From positions 4,033 through 49,075 of the forward strand of contig JALHMS010000004.1 in NCBI GenBank assembly GCA_022843925.1: DNA of 45,043 bases, read 5' to 3'. The DNA comes from Burkholderiales bacterium (GTDB lineage Bacteria; Pseudomonadota; Gammaproteobacteria; Burkholderiales; Ga0077523). Shown here one piece after another: positions 26,316 to 34,483 of this stretch; positions within the stretch are counted from its first letter, which is position 1, and every line of letters starts with the position of its first letter. The translations under genes were made by a program, and so were the position numbers. The notes beneath the pieces were generated by a model that saw nothing but the letters and a program-made list of their open reading frames with translations, was not told the DNA's origin and did no database searches.

Positions 26316-26332
26316 TGTTGACACTGTCAACA
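26316..26332. promoter_or_regulatory. 17-bp perfect palindrome, candidate TetR-family operator
   Basis: TGTTGACACTGTCAACA is a perfect inverted repeat around a central C, in the 269-bp gap between the divergent SDR (minus) and MBL-fold (plus) genes. Each half also contains TTGACA, a consensus -35 box, one on each strand, so a bound regulator would block promoters in both directions. The nearest regulator gene is the TetR gene two genes downstream. The rest of the gap shows nothing I can assign. Confidence 0.6.
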
Positions 26333-26486
26333 ATGGTAGGCAGGATCGGTAGACGGCGTCAACCATACGGCGTCGCCCACCTCCTCGATCCGACCATCCA
26401 ACCATGGCTGTACTTCGTCCAACCCGGCTGAACGCCTCCCCGGCCCTCCGCTTCCGCCCTGCCTCGACCGTGCCTGCGGGAATGCG

Positions 26487-27629
26487 ATGAGGCGCGTCCG
26501 GTTCCCGTGGCGCGCGGCTGCGGCCGTGACCTTCGTCGGCGCCGCGGCAGCCTGCACCACCGCGCTGATCGCCCGCGAGAACGGGCAGGCAGCGGTGTCC
26601 TTCCGGAACCCGTACATCGTGCCGGAGGACACGGGCGCGCGCGTCCCGGGCACCTATTTCCTGCGGCGGGCCTGGGTGCAGATCACGCGGGACCTCGACG
26701 CCACCGACGTACCGCCCACCGTGCCGCTCGATGTCGCTGCGCTGTCGGCGCAGCGGTTCGCGGTGAGCTGGCTCGGACACGCGTCGATGCTCGTCCGGGC
26801 GGGTGATCTCTGGATCCTGATCGACCCCGTGCTGTCGCGGACTGCTGGCCCCATCCCGGGGTTCGGGCCCGCGCGGCTCGCGCCCCTGCCGATCACGCCG
26901 GAAGCGCTGCCCCGCATCGACGTGGTGCTCGTGTCCCACGATCACTACGACCACCTCGACAAGGCAACGGTCCGCCGACTTGCCCGGCAGTCCGGCGGGG
27001 CGCCGCGATTCTTCGTGGGGAAGGGTCTCGGCCGCTGGTTCCAGGCAGAGGTCGGGGCCGGGGCGGAGGAGTTCGTGTGGTGGCAGGCGCGCACCATCGG
27101 CGACATCACGCTGACGTTCGTGCCGGCCCAGCACGGCAGCGGCAGGAGCCCGTGGCATCGCAACGACACCCTGTGGGGCGGCTGGGTGATCGGCGATGGC
27201 GGGTACAGCTTCTACTTCCCCGGCGACACCGCCTACGTGGGCGAGCTGTTCCGCGACATCCGCCGCCGCCTCGGCCCCGTGCATCTCGCTGCGATGCCGA
27301 TCGGCGCCTACCGGCCGCGGGACCTCATGCGGCACGAGCATCTGGATCCCGACGACGCCGTGCAGGCGCACGCGGAAGTCGAAGCGATGCGCTCGTTCGG
27401 TGTCCACTGGGGCACGTTCCAGCTCGGCGACGAGGAACCGTTCGACGCGGCGACGGATCTCGCTGCCGCCGTGCAGTCCCGCGGCGCCGAGGGGTTCGGT
27501 CTTGCCCCCATCGGGGCGACCATCGGTGTGCGCGACGCCGATGCGGCGGGTGGGCACATGCCGGTCCCACCCGTGGATCTGAAACCGGTCAGGGCGGGGC
27601 CCGCGTTGGCGCGGGGCCGCGCGCGCTGA
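26487..27629 (+). CDS. MBL-fold hydrolase, NAPE-PLD-like (paralogue 1)
   Basis: The 380-residue protein has an N-terminal hydrophobic export signal (about 9-27) with a marginal lipobox (AAAC, Cys23). A metallo-beta-lactamase fold follows. The metal motif is SHDHYDHLD (His151, His153, Asp155, His156), preceded by WLGHASMLV and followed by AQHGSGR, FPGDTAY and HWGTFQLGDE. This is the branch that includes N-acyl-phosphatidylethanolamine phospholipase D and UlaG-like lactonases, so a phospholipid or ester substrate is possible. A paralogue lies at 29464-30531. The ATG at 26487 begins the export signal. Confidence 0.85.
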   Translation: MRRVRFPWRAAAAVTFVGAAAACTTALIARENGQAAVSFRNPYIVPEDTGARVPGTYFLRRAWVQITRDLDATDVPPTVPLDVAALSAQRFAVSWLGHASMLVRAGDLWILIDPVLSRTAGPIPGFGPARLAPLPITPEALPRIDVVLVSHDHYDHLDKATVRRLARQSGGAPRFFVGKGLGRWFQAEVGAGAEEFVWWQARTIGDITLTFVPAQHGSGRSPWHRNDTLWGGWVIGDGGYSFYFPGDTAYVGELFRDIRRRLGPVHLAAMPIGAYRPRDLMRHEHLDPDDAVQAHAEVEAMRSFGVHWGTFQLGDEEPFDAATDLAAAVQSRGAEGFGLAPIGATIGVRDADAAGGHMPVPPVDLKPVRAGPALARGRAR

Positions 27630-27636
27630 CCGGGAA

Positions 27637-27666
27637 CGCCGTGCCGGGAGGCCTCCCGGTGCGGCG
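27637..27666. terminator. two-way hairpin between convergent MBL and ltnD-like genes
   Basis: A near-perfect 30-bp inverted repeat: the CGCCG..CCGGGAGG arm pairs with CCTCCCGG..CGGCG, with two mismatches. It sits exactly in the 37-bp gap between converging genes and ends at the stop codon of the minus-strand gene. There is no T-run. Confidence 0.6.
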
Positions 27667-28572
27667 TCAGGCCTTCTTCACGGGCAGCTCGATCCCCGTC
27701 AGCGCCTGGAACACCTTCACGACCGCCGAATCGTCCTCGTAGCCGTGGCCCTGCGCTGCGGCCGCGAGGTACAGCTGGTGCGCGGAGGCGGTGATCGGCA
27801 GCGGGAAGGGCATCTTCTTCGCCGAGTCGAGCACGATGCCGAGATCCTTCACGAAGATGTTCACGGCGGAGAGCGGCGTGTAGTCGCCGTCGAGGATGTG
27901 CGGCACGCGGTTCTGGAACATCCACGAACTGCCGGCGCTGTTGGAGATGACCTCGTACAGCACCTTCGGATCCACGCCGGCCTTGATGCCCAGCGCCATG
28001 GCCTCGCATGCGGACGCGATGTGCACGCCGGCGAGGAGCTGGTTGATCATCTTCACCTTGGAGCCGGGCCCCACCACATCGCCAAGGCGGTAGACCTTCG
28101 TCGCGATGGCGTTCAGCACGGCGTCGGCCTTCTCGAAGGCCTCGGGGACGCCGGAGCCCATGATCGTCATCTCGCCCTTGGCGGCGCGGGCGGCGCCCCC
28201 GGAGACCGGCGCGTCGACCATCAGCAGCCCCTTCTCCGCGAGGCGGCGACCGAGATCGATGGCGTACTCCGGCGCCACGGTGGACGACGACACCACGACC
28301 GAGCCAGGCGCCATCGTCGACACCGCGCCGTCCGGTCCGAAGAGCACCTGCTCGGTCTGGTCGGCATTCACCACGAGCACGATCGCGATGGGCACCGCGC
28401 TGCCCAGCGCCGCCGGGTTCGCGGCAGCGACACCGCCATCGTTCGCGAAGGCAGCGACGACTTCGGGACGCACGTCGCACGCATGCACTTCGAAGCCCTT
28501 GGCTACGAGGGTTCTCGCGACGCCCAGTCCCATGGACCCGAGACCGATGACTCCGACCTTCTGCTTCGACAT
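27667..28572 (-). CDS. ltnD: L-threonate dehydrogenase-like NAD-dependent oxidoreductase
   Basis: The 301-residue protein is a beta-hydroxyacid dehydrogenase. It has the nucleotide loop GLGSMG (10-15), the substrate motif DAPVSGGAARA (120-130) and the catalytic lysine Lys174 in KVKMINQLLAG. The long block from NQLLAGVHIASACEAMALG to WMFQNRVPHILDGDYTPLSAVNIFVKDLGIV is what I know from LtnD (YgbJ) proteins, which oxidise L-threonate at C2. The usual partner genes for threonate or erythronate breakdown (kinase, isomerase, aldolase-like decarboxylase) are not next to it. The substrate could therefore be another short hydroxyacid. It lies 57 bp after the alpha/beta hydrolase gene in the same direction. 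Confidence 0.82.
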   Translation of the reverse strand: MSKQKVGVIGLGSMGLGVARTLVAKGFEVHACDVRPEVVAAFANDGGVAAANPAALGSAVPIAIVLVVNADQTEQVLFGPDGAVSTMAPGSVVVSSSTVAPEYAIDLGRRLAEKGLLMVDAPVSGGAARAAKGEMTIMGSGVPEAFEKADAVLNAIATKVYRLGDVVGPGSKVKMINQLLAGVHIASACEAMALGIKAGVDPKVLYEVISNSAGSSWMFQNRVPHILDGDYTPLSAVNIFVKDLGIVLDSAKKMPFPLPITASAHQLYLAAAAQGHGYEDDSAVVKVFQALTGIELPVKKA

Positions 28573-28629
28573 GACGCGCTCCTCGACCGACGTTGGGAAA
28601 GACCTTGATTATCGTCCTGTCAGTCGCTT

Positions 28630-29421
28630 TCAGCGCAGCCCGAGTTCCCCGAGCATGCGCAGCACTGCGTGGGCGGCTGCCTCCGGGCTCTGCAGCGGGA
28701 AAAGATGTCCCCCGGGCGTCGTCGCCATCCGCAGGTAACGGCTCGAGGTATGCCCACCGGCGCGGCGCGCGATCTCCGAAGCAGCGCCGAGGATCGCCCC
28801 GCCCGGCACCGACAGGCGCGCCGCGGCACGCACGAGGTCGTGGGGGAGTGTGCGATAGATCCGGTACTCGATGTCCGGGTCGAACCGCAGGCGCACGCCC
28901 TCGGGGTCTGCCTCCGTCGCGTGTTCGACGTAGTCGCGCAGGCAGCGCTTGTCGAACCGTCTGAAGACCGTCTTCCGCGCGAAGTGCTCCAGCGCCGCGG
29001 CACGCGACGGCCACACCCGGCGCCGATGCTGCGTGCCCGGTGCGGGCGTGAACCGGTCGATGGCTCCGATCCGCTTGGTGAACGCGATGGCCCCGCCCAG
29101 CCAGCGGGACAGCAGGGGAGCGTCGAGCATGACCACGCCGCGGACGAGATCGGGCCGTCGGACCGCGGCCATGAGCGAGAGATATCCACCGAGCGAGTGG
29201 CCGACGGCGATCACGGGCCGGCCGTGGGCTTCGATCGCGTGGACGAGTTCGTCGCCGAGGTGGTGCCAGCCGTCGGTGACCGGGTGGCGCGGATCGTGGC
29301 CGAACCGTTCGACGAACCGCACGTCGAAGCGGGTCGCGAGCACATCGAGGAATACGCGGTAGACCGGCGCCGGAAAGCCGTTCGCGTGCGAGAACTGCAG
29401 GATGGCGCGGCCAGCGGTCAT
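28630..29421 (-). CDS. alpha/beta hydrolase
   Basis: The 263-residue cytoplasmic hydrolase has an oxyanion segment FSHANGFPAPVY (10-20), the nucleophile motif GHSLGG with Ser76, and a late GGHLFPLQ with the catalytic His239. HANG-type enzymes of this size are usually esterases or lipases with small lipophilic substrates. The start at 29421 is fixed by the conserved N-terminus (MTAGRAILQF); the long frame upstream overlaps the divergent MBL gene and is not coding. It is divergent from the second MBL-fold gene, with only 42 bp between start codons. The two genes may share control and possibly a lipid-related pathway. Confidence 0.85.
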   Translation of the reverse strand: MTAGRAILQFSHANGFPAPVYRVFLDVLATRFDVRFVERFGHDPRHPVTDGWHHLGDELVHAIEAHGRPVIAVGHSLGGYLSLMAAVRRPDLVRGVVMLDAPLLSRWLGGAIAFTKRIGAIDRFTPAPGTQHRRRVWPSRAAALEHFARKTVFRRFDKRCLRDYVEHATEADPEGVRLRFDPDIEYRIYRTLPHDLVRAAARLSVPGGAILGAASEIARRAGGHTSSRYLRMATTPGGHLFPLQSPEAAAHAVLRMLGELGLR

Positions 29422-29463
29422 CCGTCGCACGCGCCTCGACGCGCCCCCTCGTGTGCTGGCAAC

Positions 29464-30531
29464 ATGACCTCGACCATGATCTCCCGACTCCCGATTCCCG
29501 CCATCTGCCTGGCATTGTGTCTGGCAGCCGGCTGCACCACCAGACCCGCCATGGATCCGACCCGAGCGCACCACACCGAAGCGGGGTTCCGCAACAACTA
29601 TCCCACCGGATGGCGCACGGGGTCGTTCTGGAAATGGCAGTGGGAGCGCTGGCGCGATGGCGTACCGAAGCGTCCCGAAGGGGGATGGCATTTCCCCGAG
29701 GTGCACCCGGACATCGCGTGGCTCAAGGCGAACCGGAACGAGCCGGCGCTCACCTGGATCGGTCACGCGACCTTCCTGCTGCAGGCGGGCGGGATGAACA
29801 TCCTCACCGATCCGCACCTCACCGAGCGGGCGTCGCCCGTGGGCTTCGCCGGGCCGGTGCGCGTGATGCCGCCGGGGCTCGACTTCCAGCAGCTTCCCCA
29901 CATCGATGCCGTCGTGGTCTCGCACAACCACTACGATCATCTCGACGAGGGCACGGTGAAGCGTCTTGCGCGGCAGCCCGGCGGTTCGCCGCGGTTCTTC
30001 GTGCCGCTGGGTCAGAAGGCGTGGTTCGCCGGCCGCGGCATCCACGACGTCGTGGAACTCGACTGGTGGGCGTCGCAGACGTTGAACGGCGTGAAGTTCA
30101 CCTTCACTCCGGTGCAGCACTGGAGCGCGCGTTCGCTGTGGGACCGCAATCACACGCTCTGGGGCGGCTGGCGCATCGATGCTGCCGACCTCAGCGTCTT
30201 CTTCGCCGGCGACACCGGCTACTCGAAGGATTTCGGCGACATCCGCGAGCGGCTCGGCCCCGTGGACGTCGCGCTCCTGCCGATCGGCGCCTACGCCCCG
30301 CGATGGTTCATGAGCGTGATGCACGTCGACCCGGCGGAAGCCGTGAAGATCCACGTCGACCTCGGATCGCGACGCTCGGTCGCGATGCACTGGGGTACCT
30401 TCGTGCTGACCGACGAACCGCTCGACGAACCGCCGCTCCGGCTCGCGCACGCCCTGCAGCAGGCGGGCATCCCGCACGAGCGGTTCATCGTGATGAAGCA
30501 CGGGGAGACCCGCAAGCTCGCCACCCCGTAG
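29464..30531 (+). CDS. MBL-fold lipoprotein hydrolase, NAPE-PLD-like (paralogue 2)
   Basis: The 355-residue protein starts with a clear lipoprotein signal (lipobox LAAGC, Cys24). A WKWQWERWRDG segment follows, then a metallo-beta-lactamase fold with metal motif SHNHYDHLD (His154, His156, Asp158, His159), WIGHATFLLQ before it, and VQHWSAR, FAGDTGYSKDF and MHWGTFVLTDEPLDEPP after it. The WGTF-x-L-x-DEP ending is typical of the NAPE-PLD-like branch. It is related to the protein at 26487-27629 but diverged, so this is an old duplication. It should be anchored to a membrane and face the periplasm. The start could be 29464 or 29476. Confidence 0.87.
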   Translation: MTSTMISRLPIPAICLALCLAAGCTTRPAMDPTRAHHTEAGFRNNYPTGWRTGSFWKWQWERWRDGVPKRPEGGWHFPEVHPDIAWLKANRNEPALTWIGHATFLLQAGGMNILTDPHLTERASPVGFAGPVRVMPPGLDFQQLPHIDAVVVSHNHYDHLDEGTVKRLARQPGGSPRFFVPLGQKAWFAGRGIHDVVELDWWASQTLNGVKFTFTPVQHWSARSLWDRNHTLWGGWRIDAADLSVFFAGDTGYSKDFGDIRERLGPVDVALLPIGAYAPRWFMSVMHVDPAEAVKIHVDLGSRRSVAMHWGTFVLTDEPLDEPPLRLAHALQQAGIPHERFIVMKHGETRKLATP

Positions 30532-30592
30532 TCCGGTCCGGGGACTTCGGGTTACCCTCGGCGGTCATTCCGACTCATCGAGTGCGACACGC

Positions 30593-32014
30593 ATGGACCA
30601 GCCCGCCAACTTCCTCGAACGCCTCCGCGCCATCGTCGGTGCCTCCGCAGTTCTCACGGACCCCGCCGACACCGAGCCCTACCTCGTCGACTGGCGGCGA
30701 AGGCTTCGCGGCGACGCGCGGTGCGTGGTCCTGCCGGGGTCGACGGCCGAGGTGGCGGCGGTCGTGCGCGCGTGCGCCGACGCGGGTGTCGCCATCGTTC
30801 CGCAGGGCGGCAACACGGGTCTGTGCGGCGGCGCGACCCCGGGTGCCGGAACGCTCCCCGTGGTCGTGAGCCTGAAGCGCATGCACCGCATCCGCGCCAT
30901 CGACCGCGACAACGACACCATCACCGTCGAGGCGGGCTGCATCCTCGCGCAGCTCCAGTCGGCGGCCGCCGATGTCGACCGCCTGTTCCCGCTCAGCCTC
31001 GGTGCCGAGGGCAGTTGCCAGATCGGCGGCAACCTCTCGACCAACGCGGGCGGCGTGCACGTGGTCAAGTACGGCAACACGCGGGACCTCACGCTGGGGC
31101 TCGAAGTCGTGCTCGCCGACGGCCGCGTCTGGGACGGTCTGCGCGGCCTGCGCAAGGACAACACGGGTTACGACCTCAAGCAGCTCTTCATCGGTGGCGA
31201 GGGCACCCTCGGCATCATCACCGCCGCGTGCCTGAAGCTGTTCCCGATGCCGAAGGCGCAGGCCGTCGCGTGGATCGGGCTCGAATCACCCGCCGCGGCC
31301 GTTGCACTGCTCGCGATGGCGAAGGAGGGCCTCGGCGCCCGGCTGACCGCGTTCGAGCTCATCGCCGATCTGCCGCTTGCGATGGCGCTCGGCATGGTGG
31401 ATGGCGCGCAGCCGCCGCTGCCCTCGGTCCAGCCCTGGCATGTGCTGCTGGAGGCCACCGATGCCGACGACGAACCCGCGCTCGAAGCCCGCCTTCTGGG
31501 ACTGCTGGAACACGCGATGGAAGCAGGCCACGTCGCCGATGCCGCGCTCGCGCAGAACCGGGCGCAGGGCCAGGCGTTCTGGAAGCTCCGCGAACTGATT
31601 CCCGAGGCCCAGGGCCGCGCGGGCTACAGTATCAAGCACGACATCTCGGTGCCCATCTCGCGCATCCCCGAATTCCTCCATACCGCAGGGGCCGCGCTCA
31701 CGGCAGCGCTGCCCGGCATCCGCATCGTGCCCTTCGGGCACCTGGGCGACGGCAACCTCCACTACAACATGACGCGTCCGGTCGACTGGACCGACGACGC
31801 CTTCGCGGCGCGGAGCGGCGACATCCAGCGGATCGTGTACGACCTCGTCGATGCGCGGGACGGCAGCATCAGCGCCGAGCACGGCCTCGGACAGGTGAAG
31901 CGCGCGGACGCGTGGCGCTACAAAGGTGCGGTGGAGCTGGACCTCATGCGGGCGGTGAAGCAGGCGATCGATCCGAGGGGTCTGATGAATCCGGGGAAGC
32001 TGCTGCCCGATTGA
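30593..32014 (+). CDS. FAD-linked 2-hydroxyacid oxidase/dehydrogenase (GlcD / D2HGDH type)
   Basis: The 473-residue flavoprotein has an FAD_binding_4 domain with PQGGNTGLCGGATP (70-83). An SLGAEGSCQIGGNLSTNAGG segment and IGGEGTLGIITAA follow. The C-terminal oxidase domain carries GHLGDGNLHYN (382-392) and the terminal ISAEHGLGQVKR and DPRGLMNPGKLLPD blocks. Family members oxidise D-lactate, glycolate or D-2-hydroxyglutarate; the single-chain form without iron-sulfur subunits is closest in layout to D-2-hydroxyglutarate dehydrogenase. It sits 61 bp after the MBL lipoprotein gene and could be co-transcribed with it. Confidence 0.88.
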   Translation: MDQPANFLERLRAIVGASAVLTDPADTEPYLVDWRRRLRGDARCVVLPGSTAEVAAVVRACADAGVAIVPQGGNTGLCGGATPGAGTLPVVVSLKRMHRIRAIDRDNDTITVEAGCILAQLQSAAADVDRLFPLSLGAEGSCQIGGNLSTNAGGVHVVKYGNTRDLTLGLEVVLADGRVWDGLRGLRKDNTGYDLKQLFIGGEGTLGIITAACLKLFPMPKAQAVAWIGLESPAAAVALLAMAKEGLGARLTAFELIADLPLAMALGMVDGAQPPLPSVQPWHVLLEATDADDEPALEARLLGLLEHAMEAGHVADAALAQNRAQGQAFWKLRELIPEAQGRAGYSIKHDISVPISRIPEFLHTAGAALTAALPGIRIVPFGHLGDGNLHYNMTRPVDWTDDAFAARSGDIQRIVYDLVDARDGSISAEHGLGQVKRADAWRYKGAVELDLMRAVKQAIDPRGLMNPGKLLPD

Positions 32015-32049
32015 GCCGTGCGGTCGGGAGGATTTCCCGGCGCGCCTGG

Positions 32050-33498
32050 CTACGCCGGTCGAGGTCCGTCGGTCAGGAGCCCCGCGATCACGGCAACCGC
32101 TTCCTCCAGACCGCTCCGGTCCACCGGGCCGCCGAGGCACAGCCGCACCGCCTCCGGCGGCGCCTCCGTCACCGCGAACACATCGCTTCCCACGGCGCCG
32201 ATCCCGCGCGTCCGCAGCGCGTCGACGAATGCACCGCGGGTCCATGGGCGGGTCAGCATGAGCCACGCGTGGAATGCCTCGGGATGCGTCTGCAGGCGGG
32301 CGGCAGGCACGTGCCGCGTGAGGATCCGCTGCCGCGCCATCGATTCCTCACGCACCGCCACGAGTGCGGCGTCGGCGATGCCATCGGCGATCCAGCGGGT
32401 CGCGAGCATCGCCGTGAGGGGCGACACCATCACGGCCGTGGCCCGCAGGATGTTCGCGAGGCGCGCGGCCTGGCGGTTGTCGGGCGCCACGAGATAGGCG
32501 ATGCGCAGACCCGCACCGACGTACTTCGCGAGTCCGGTGAGGTGCAGCGTGCGCTCCGGCGCCAGCGCGGCGAGCGGCGGGGGTGCGTTCGACGGCAGCC
32601 GGCCGTACGCGTCATCCTCGATGAGCGCGACGCCGTGCCTGCGCGCGATGGCGACCAGCGCTTCGCGACGCGCGTGCGACAGCACCGCCGTCGTCGGATT
32701 GAGCAGGGTCGGATTGCAGTACAGCACCTTCGGACGGTAGGTCTCGCACGCGTTCGCGAACGCGTCGGGGTCGATGCCTTCGCCATCGAGGGGCAGGCCC
32801 AGCAGTTCGAGGCCGAGCTGTGCGGCAATTGCCTTCATGCCTGGATACGTGAGCGACTCGCAGCACACGACATCCCCCGGTCTTGCGAGCATGCACAGCG
32901 CCGCGGCGAGCCCGCCCTGAACACCCGGGCACACGAGCACACGGTCGGGCGACACGCCCGGCAGCAGCGGGCCCAGCCATCGGACACCGGCCTCGCGATC
33001 GGCCCGCGTGCCGCCCGCCTCCTGATAACGGAGCAGGTCGTACGGATCGGCCGTCCGGGAGAGGGACGCCAGGCTGTCGCGCATGCGCGCGAGCAGGACA
33101 GGATCCGATGGCTCCGGCGGAAAGTTCATCGTCATCTCTACGAGGCTCGCGCGGCTCGGCCCGACGCCGGTGCGCGGCGTGGCGGTGCGCACGAACGTGC
33201 CCCGCCCGGCGCGGCTCTCGATGAGACCGCGTCGCTCTGCTTCGGCGTACGCGCGCGCGACGGTGGAGTAGTTCAGGTGCAGATGCTCGGCCACCACGCG
33301 CAGTGGCGGCAGTCGTTCGGCCGCGGCGAGCCGGCCGGTGTGGATGTCCTCGCCGATGGCGTCGGCGACGGCGAGATAGGCGGGTCGTCCGCTGTCGCGG
33401 AGCGCGAGCGACCAGCGGTGGATGTCGGCAGCCCGTTGCACGAGGTTCTCCGGAGGGGCTGTCGTTCCATAGCGATTTGTGGACCGGGTCGTATTCAT
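32050..33498 (-). CDS. MocR-type regulator (GntR helix-turn-helix plus aminotransferase domain)
   Basis: The 482-residue protein joins an N-terminal winged helix (about 38-105: YLAVADAIGEDIHTGRL, RLPPLRVVAEHLHLNYSTVARAYAEAERRGLIE) to a fold type I aminotransferase domain. That domain has CPGVQGGLAAAL (190-201), the cofactor aspartate region IEDDAYG (293-299) and the pyridoxal-phosphate lysine Lys325 in GLAKYVGAGLRIAYL. MocR proteins sense amino-acid or vitamin B6-type ligands. No obvious target stands next to it except the divergent Nit1C operon 495 bp away. A REP pair begins only 20 bp upstream of its start codon. No good ribosome-binding site is visible for the ATG at 33498. Confidence 0.88.
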   Translation of the reverse strand: MNTTRSTNRYGTTAPPENLVQRAADIHRWSLALRDSGRPAYLAVADAIGEDIHTGRLAAAERLPPLRVVAEHLHLNYSTVARAYAEAERRGLIESRAGRGTFVRTATPRTGVGPSRASLVEMTMNFPPEPSDPVLLARMRDSLASLSRTADPYDLLRYQEAGGTRADREAGVRWLGPLLPGVSPDRVLVCPGVQGGLAAALCMLARPGDVVCCESLTYPGMKAIAAQLGLELLGLPLDGEGIDPDAFANACETYRPKVLYCNPTLLNPTTAVLSHARREALVAIARRHGVALIEDDAYGRLPSNAPPPLAALAPERTLHLTGLAKYVGAGLRIAYLVAPDNRQAARLANILRATAVMVSPLTAMLATRWIADGIADAALVAVREESMARQRILTRHVPAARLQTHPEAFHAWLMLTRPWTRGAFVDALRTRGIGAVGSDVFAVTEAPPEAVRLCLGGPVDRSGLEEAVAVIAGLLTDGPRPA

Positions 33499-33517
33499 CC
33501 TGGAGGAGTCGTGGCTT

Positions 33518-33608
33518 TGTAGGAGGGGCCCATGGCCCCGACAGCGGTGGATGCAAGGAATCGCTTCGACCGGAACGAACGCTTTCGCGGCCATGGGCCG
33601 CTCCTACA
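33518..33608. repeat. single REP/BIME pair upstream of the MocR gene
   Basis: An inverted REP pair of 91 bp: TGTAGGAGGGGCC at 33518 and GGGCCGCTCCTACA ending at 33608. The spacer (CGACCGGAACGAACGC...) matches that of the other arrays. It lies in the leader of the MocR gene, so it would be transcribed or would mark the promoter boundary. Confidence 0.9.
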
Positions 33609-33756
33609 TAACCTGCGCCCACTGCCAAGGCTGGTGGCGCACCACGGGGGATGCACAAGGGATCCTCCCCTTCTGGGTACGCCCCGCGGCCAAGCCGCCG
33701 CGGGCAGCTCCTGAGTGTTTCGAACCGCACCAACATGCCTCCGCATTCCCGCGAAC

Positions 33757-33773
33757 TGCACCGCGAGGGAGCG
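33757..33773 (+). promoter_or_regulatory. possible NtrC-binding site
   Basis: TGCACC-GCGAG-GGAGCG matches the NtrC consensus TGCACC-N5-GGTGCA at 10 of 12 positions with the right spacing. It lies about 150 bp upstream of a strong sigma-54 promoter match, a usual enhancer distance. Confidence 0.45.
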
Positions 33774-33873
33774 ACGCCGTTCCCATTGCCACGCTGTTGC
33801 CGCTGCCGTTCGCCCACGCGATGCCAAACCCCCGACGCAACCGACCCGCGCCCACGCCTTGCCACGCCTCGAT

Positions 33874-33892
33874 GATCGGAGATTGATCGGAG
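33874..33892 (+). promoter_or_regulatory. direct repeat GATCGGAG x2, one helical turn apart
   Basis: GATCGGAG occurs at 33874-33881 and again at 33885-33892, so repeat starts are 11 bp apart and face the same side of the helix. They lie 16 bp upstream of the sigma-54-like promoter. This is a candidate activator or repressor site. Confidence 0.4.
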
Positions 33893-33907
33893 GCGCCGGG
33901 AACCCAG

Positions 33908-33922
33908 TGGCATGTGCGTTGC
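33908..33922 (+). promoter_or_regulatory. sigma-54 (RpoN) promoter of the Nit1C operon
   Basis: TGGCATGTGCGTTGC matches the -24/-12 consensus TGGCACG-N4-TTGC with one mismatch. The invariant GG (33909-33910) and GC (33921-33922) are exactly 10 bases apart. Transcription would start near 33934, about 60 bp before the first gene. It fits nitrogen-starvation control of this cluster. Confidence 0.72.
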
Positions 33923-33993
33923 GCCTCGGGGACGTGTCGCGGCGTCGCTGCCGCGCGATCCCTGACATCACCTCGAACAAGGAGACAGCACCC

Positions 33994-34476
33994 ATGCCCG
34001 CCGTCCAGAAGCCAGCGCATCAGAAAGGAGACTTCTTCGTCGACTACGAGGAGAAGGTCTTCGAGGACGTGAAGGCCGAGCCTGGCGAGAAAGCACTGGT
34101 GACCTTCCACACCGTGGCTTTCGAAGGTTCCATCGGTTTCGTGAACCTGCTGCAGGCCACGCGCCTGCTGCGCAAGGGTTTCGAGACGTCCGTGCTGCTC
34201 TACGGCCCTGGCGTGACCCTCGGCGTGCAGCGCGGCTTCCCCACGCTGGGCGACGAGGCGTTTCCCGGTCACCAGAACTTCAACAAGCAGATCGCGAAGT
34301 TCATGGAAGAGGGCGGCAAGGTCTACGCGTGCCGCTTCGCGCTGCAGGCGTTGTACGGACACGGCGAGCCGTCGCTGATCCCCGGCATCCGTCCGATCAA
34401 TCCGCTCGACGTGCTGGATCTCGTGCTGCTGCACCGCAAGTCGAACGCCTTCATCCTCGACACCTGGACGCTTTGA
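33994..34476 (+). CDS. MSMEG_0572/Sll0783 family nitrogen-starvation protein (Nit1C)
   Basis: The 160-residue protein matches the Sll0783/MSMEG_0572 family, the first gene of Nit1C clusters. It has the [48 protein letters not shown] and [14 protein letters not shown] segments and a DsrE-like small alpha/beta layout. In Synechocystis Sll0783 is induced by nitrogen starvation. Its biochemical role is unknown. The start at 33994 has a clear AAGGAGA site, and the 60-bp leader begins at the predicted sigma-54 start. The nitrilase gene follows after 7 bp. Confidence 0.92.
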   Translation: MPAVQKPAHQKGDFFVDYEEKVFEDVKAEPGEKALVTFHTVAFEGSIGFVNLLQATRLLRKGFETSVLLYGPGVTLGVQRGFPTLGDEAFPGHQNFNKQIAKFMEEGGKVYACRFALQALYGHGEPSLIPGIRPINPLDVLDLVLLHRKSNAFILDTWTL

Positions 34477-34483
34477 GCCCGCC

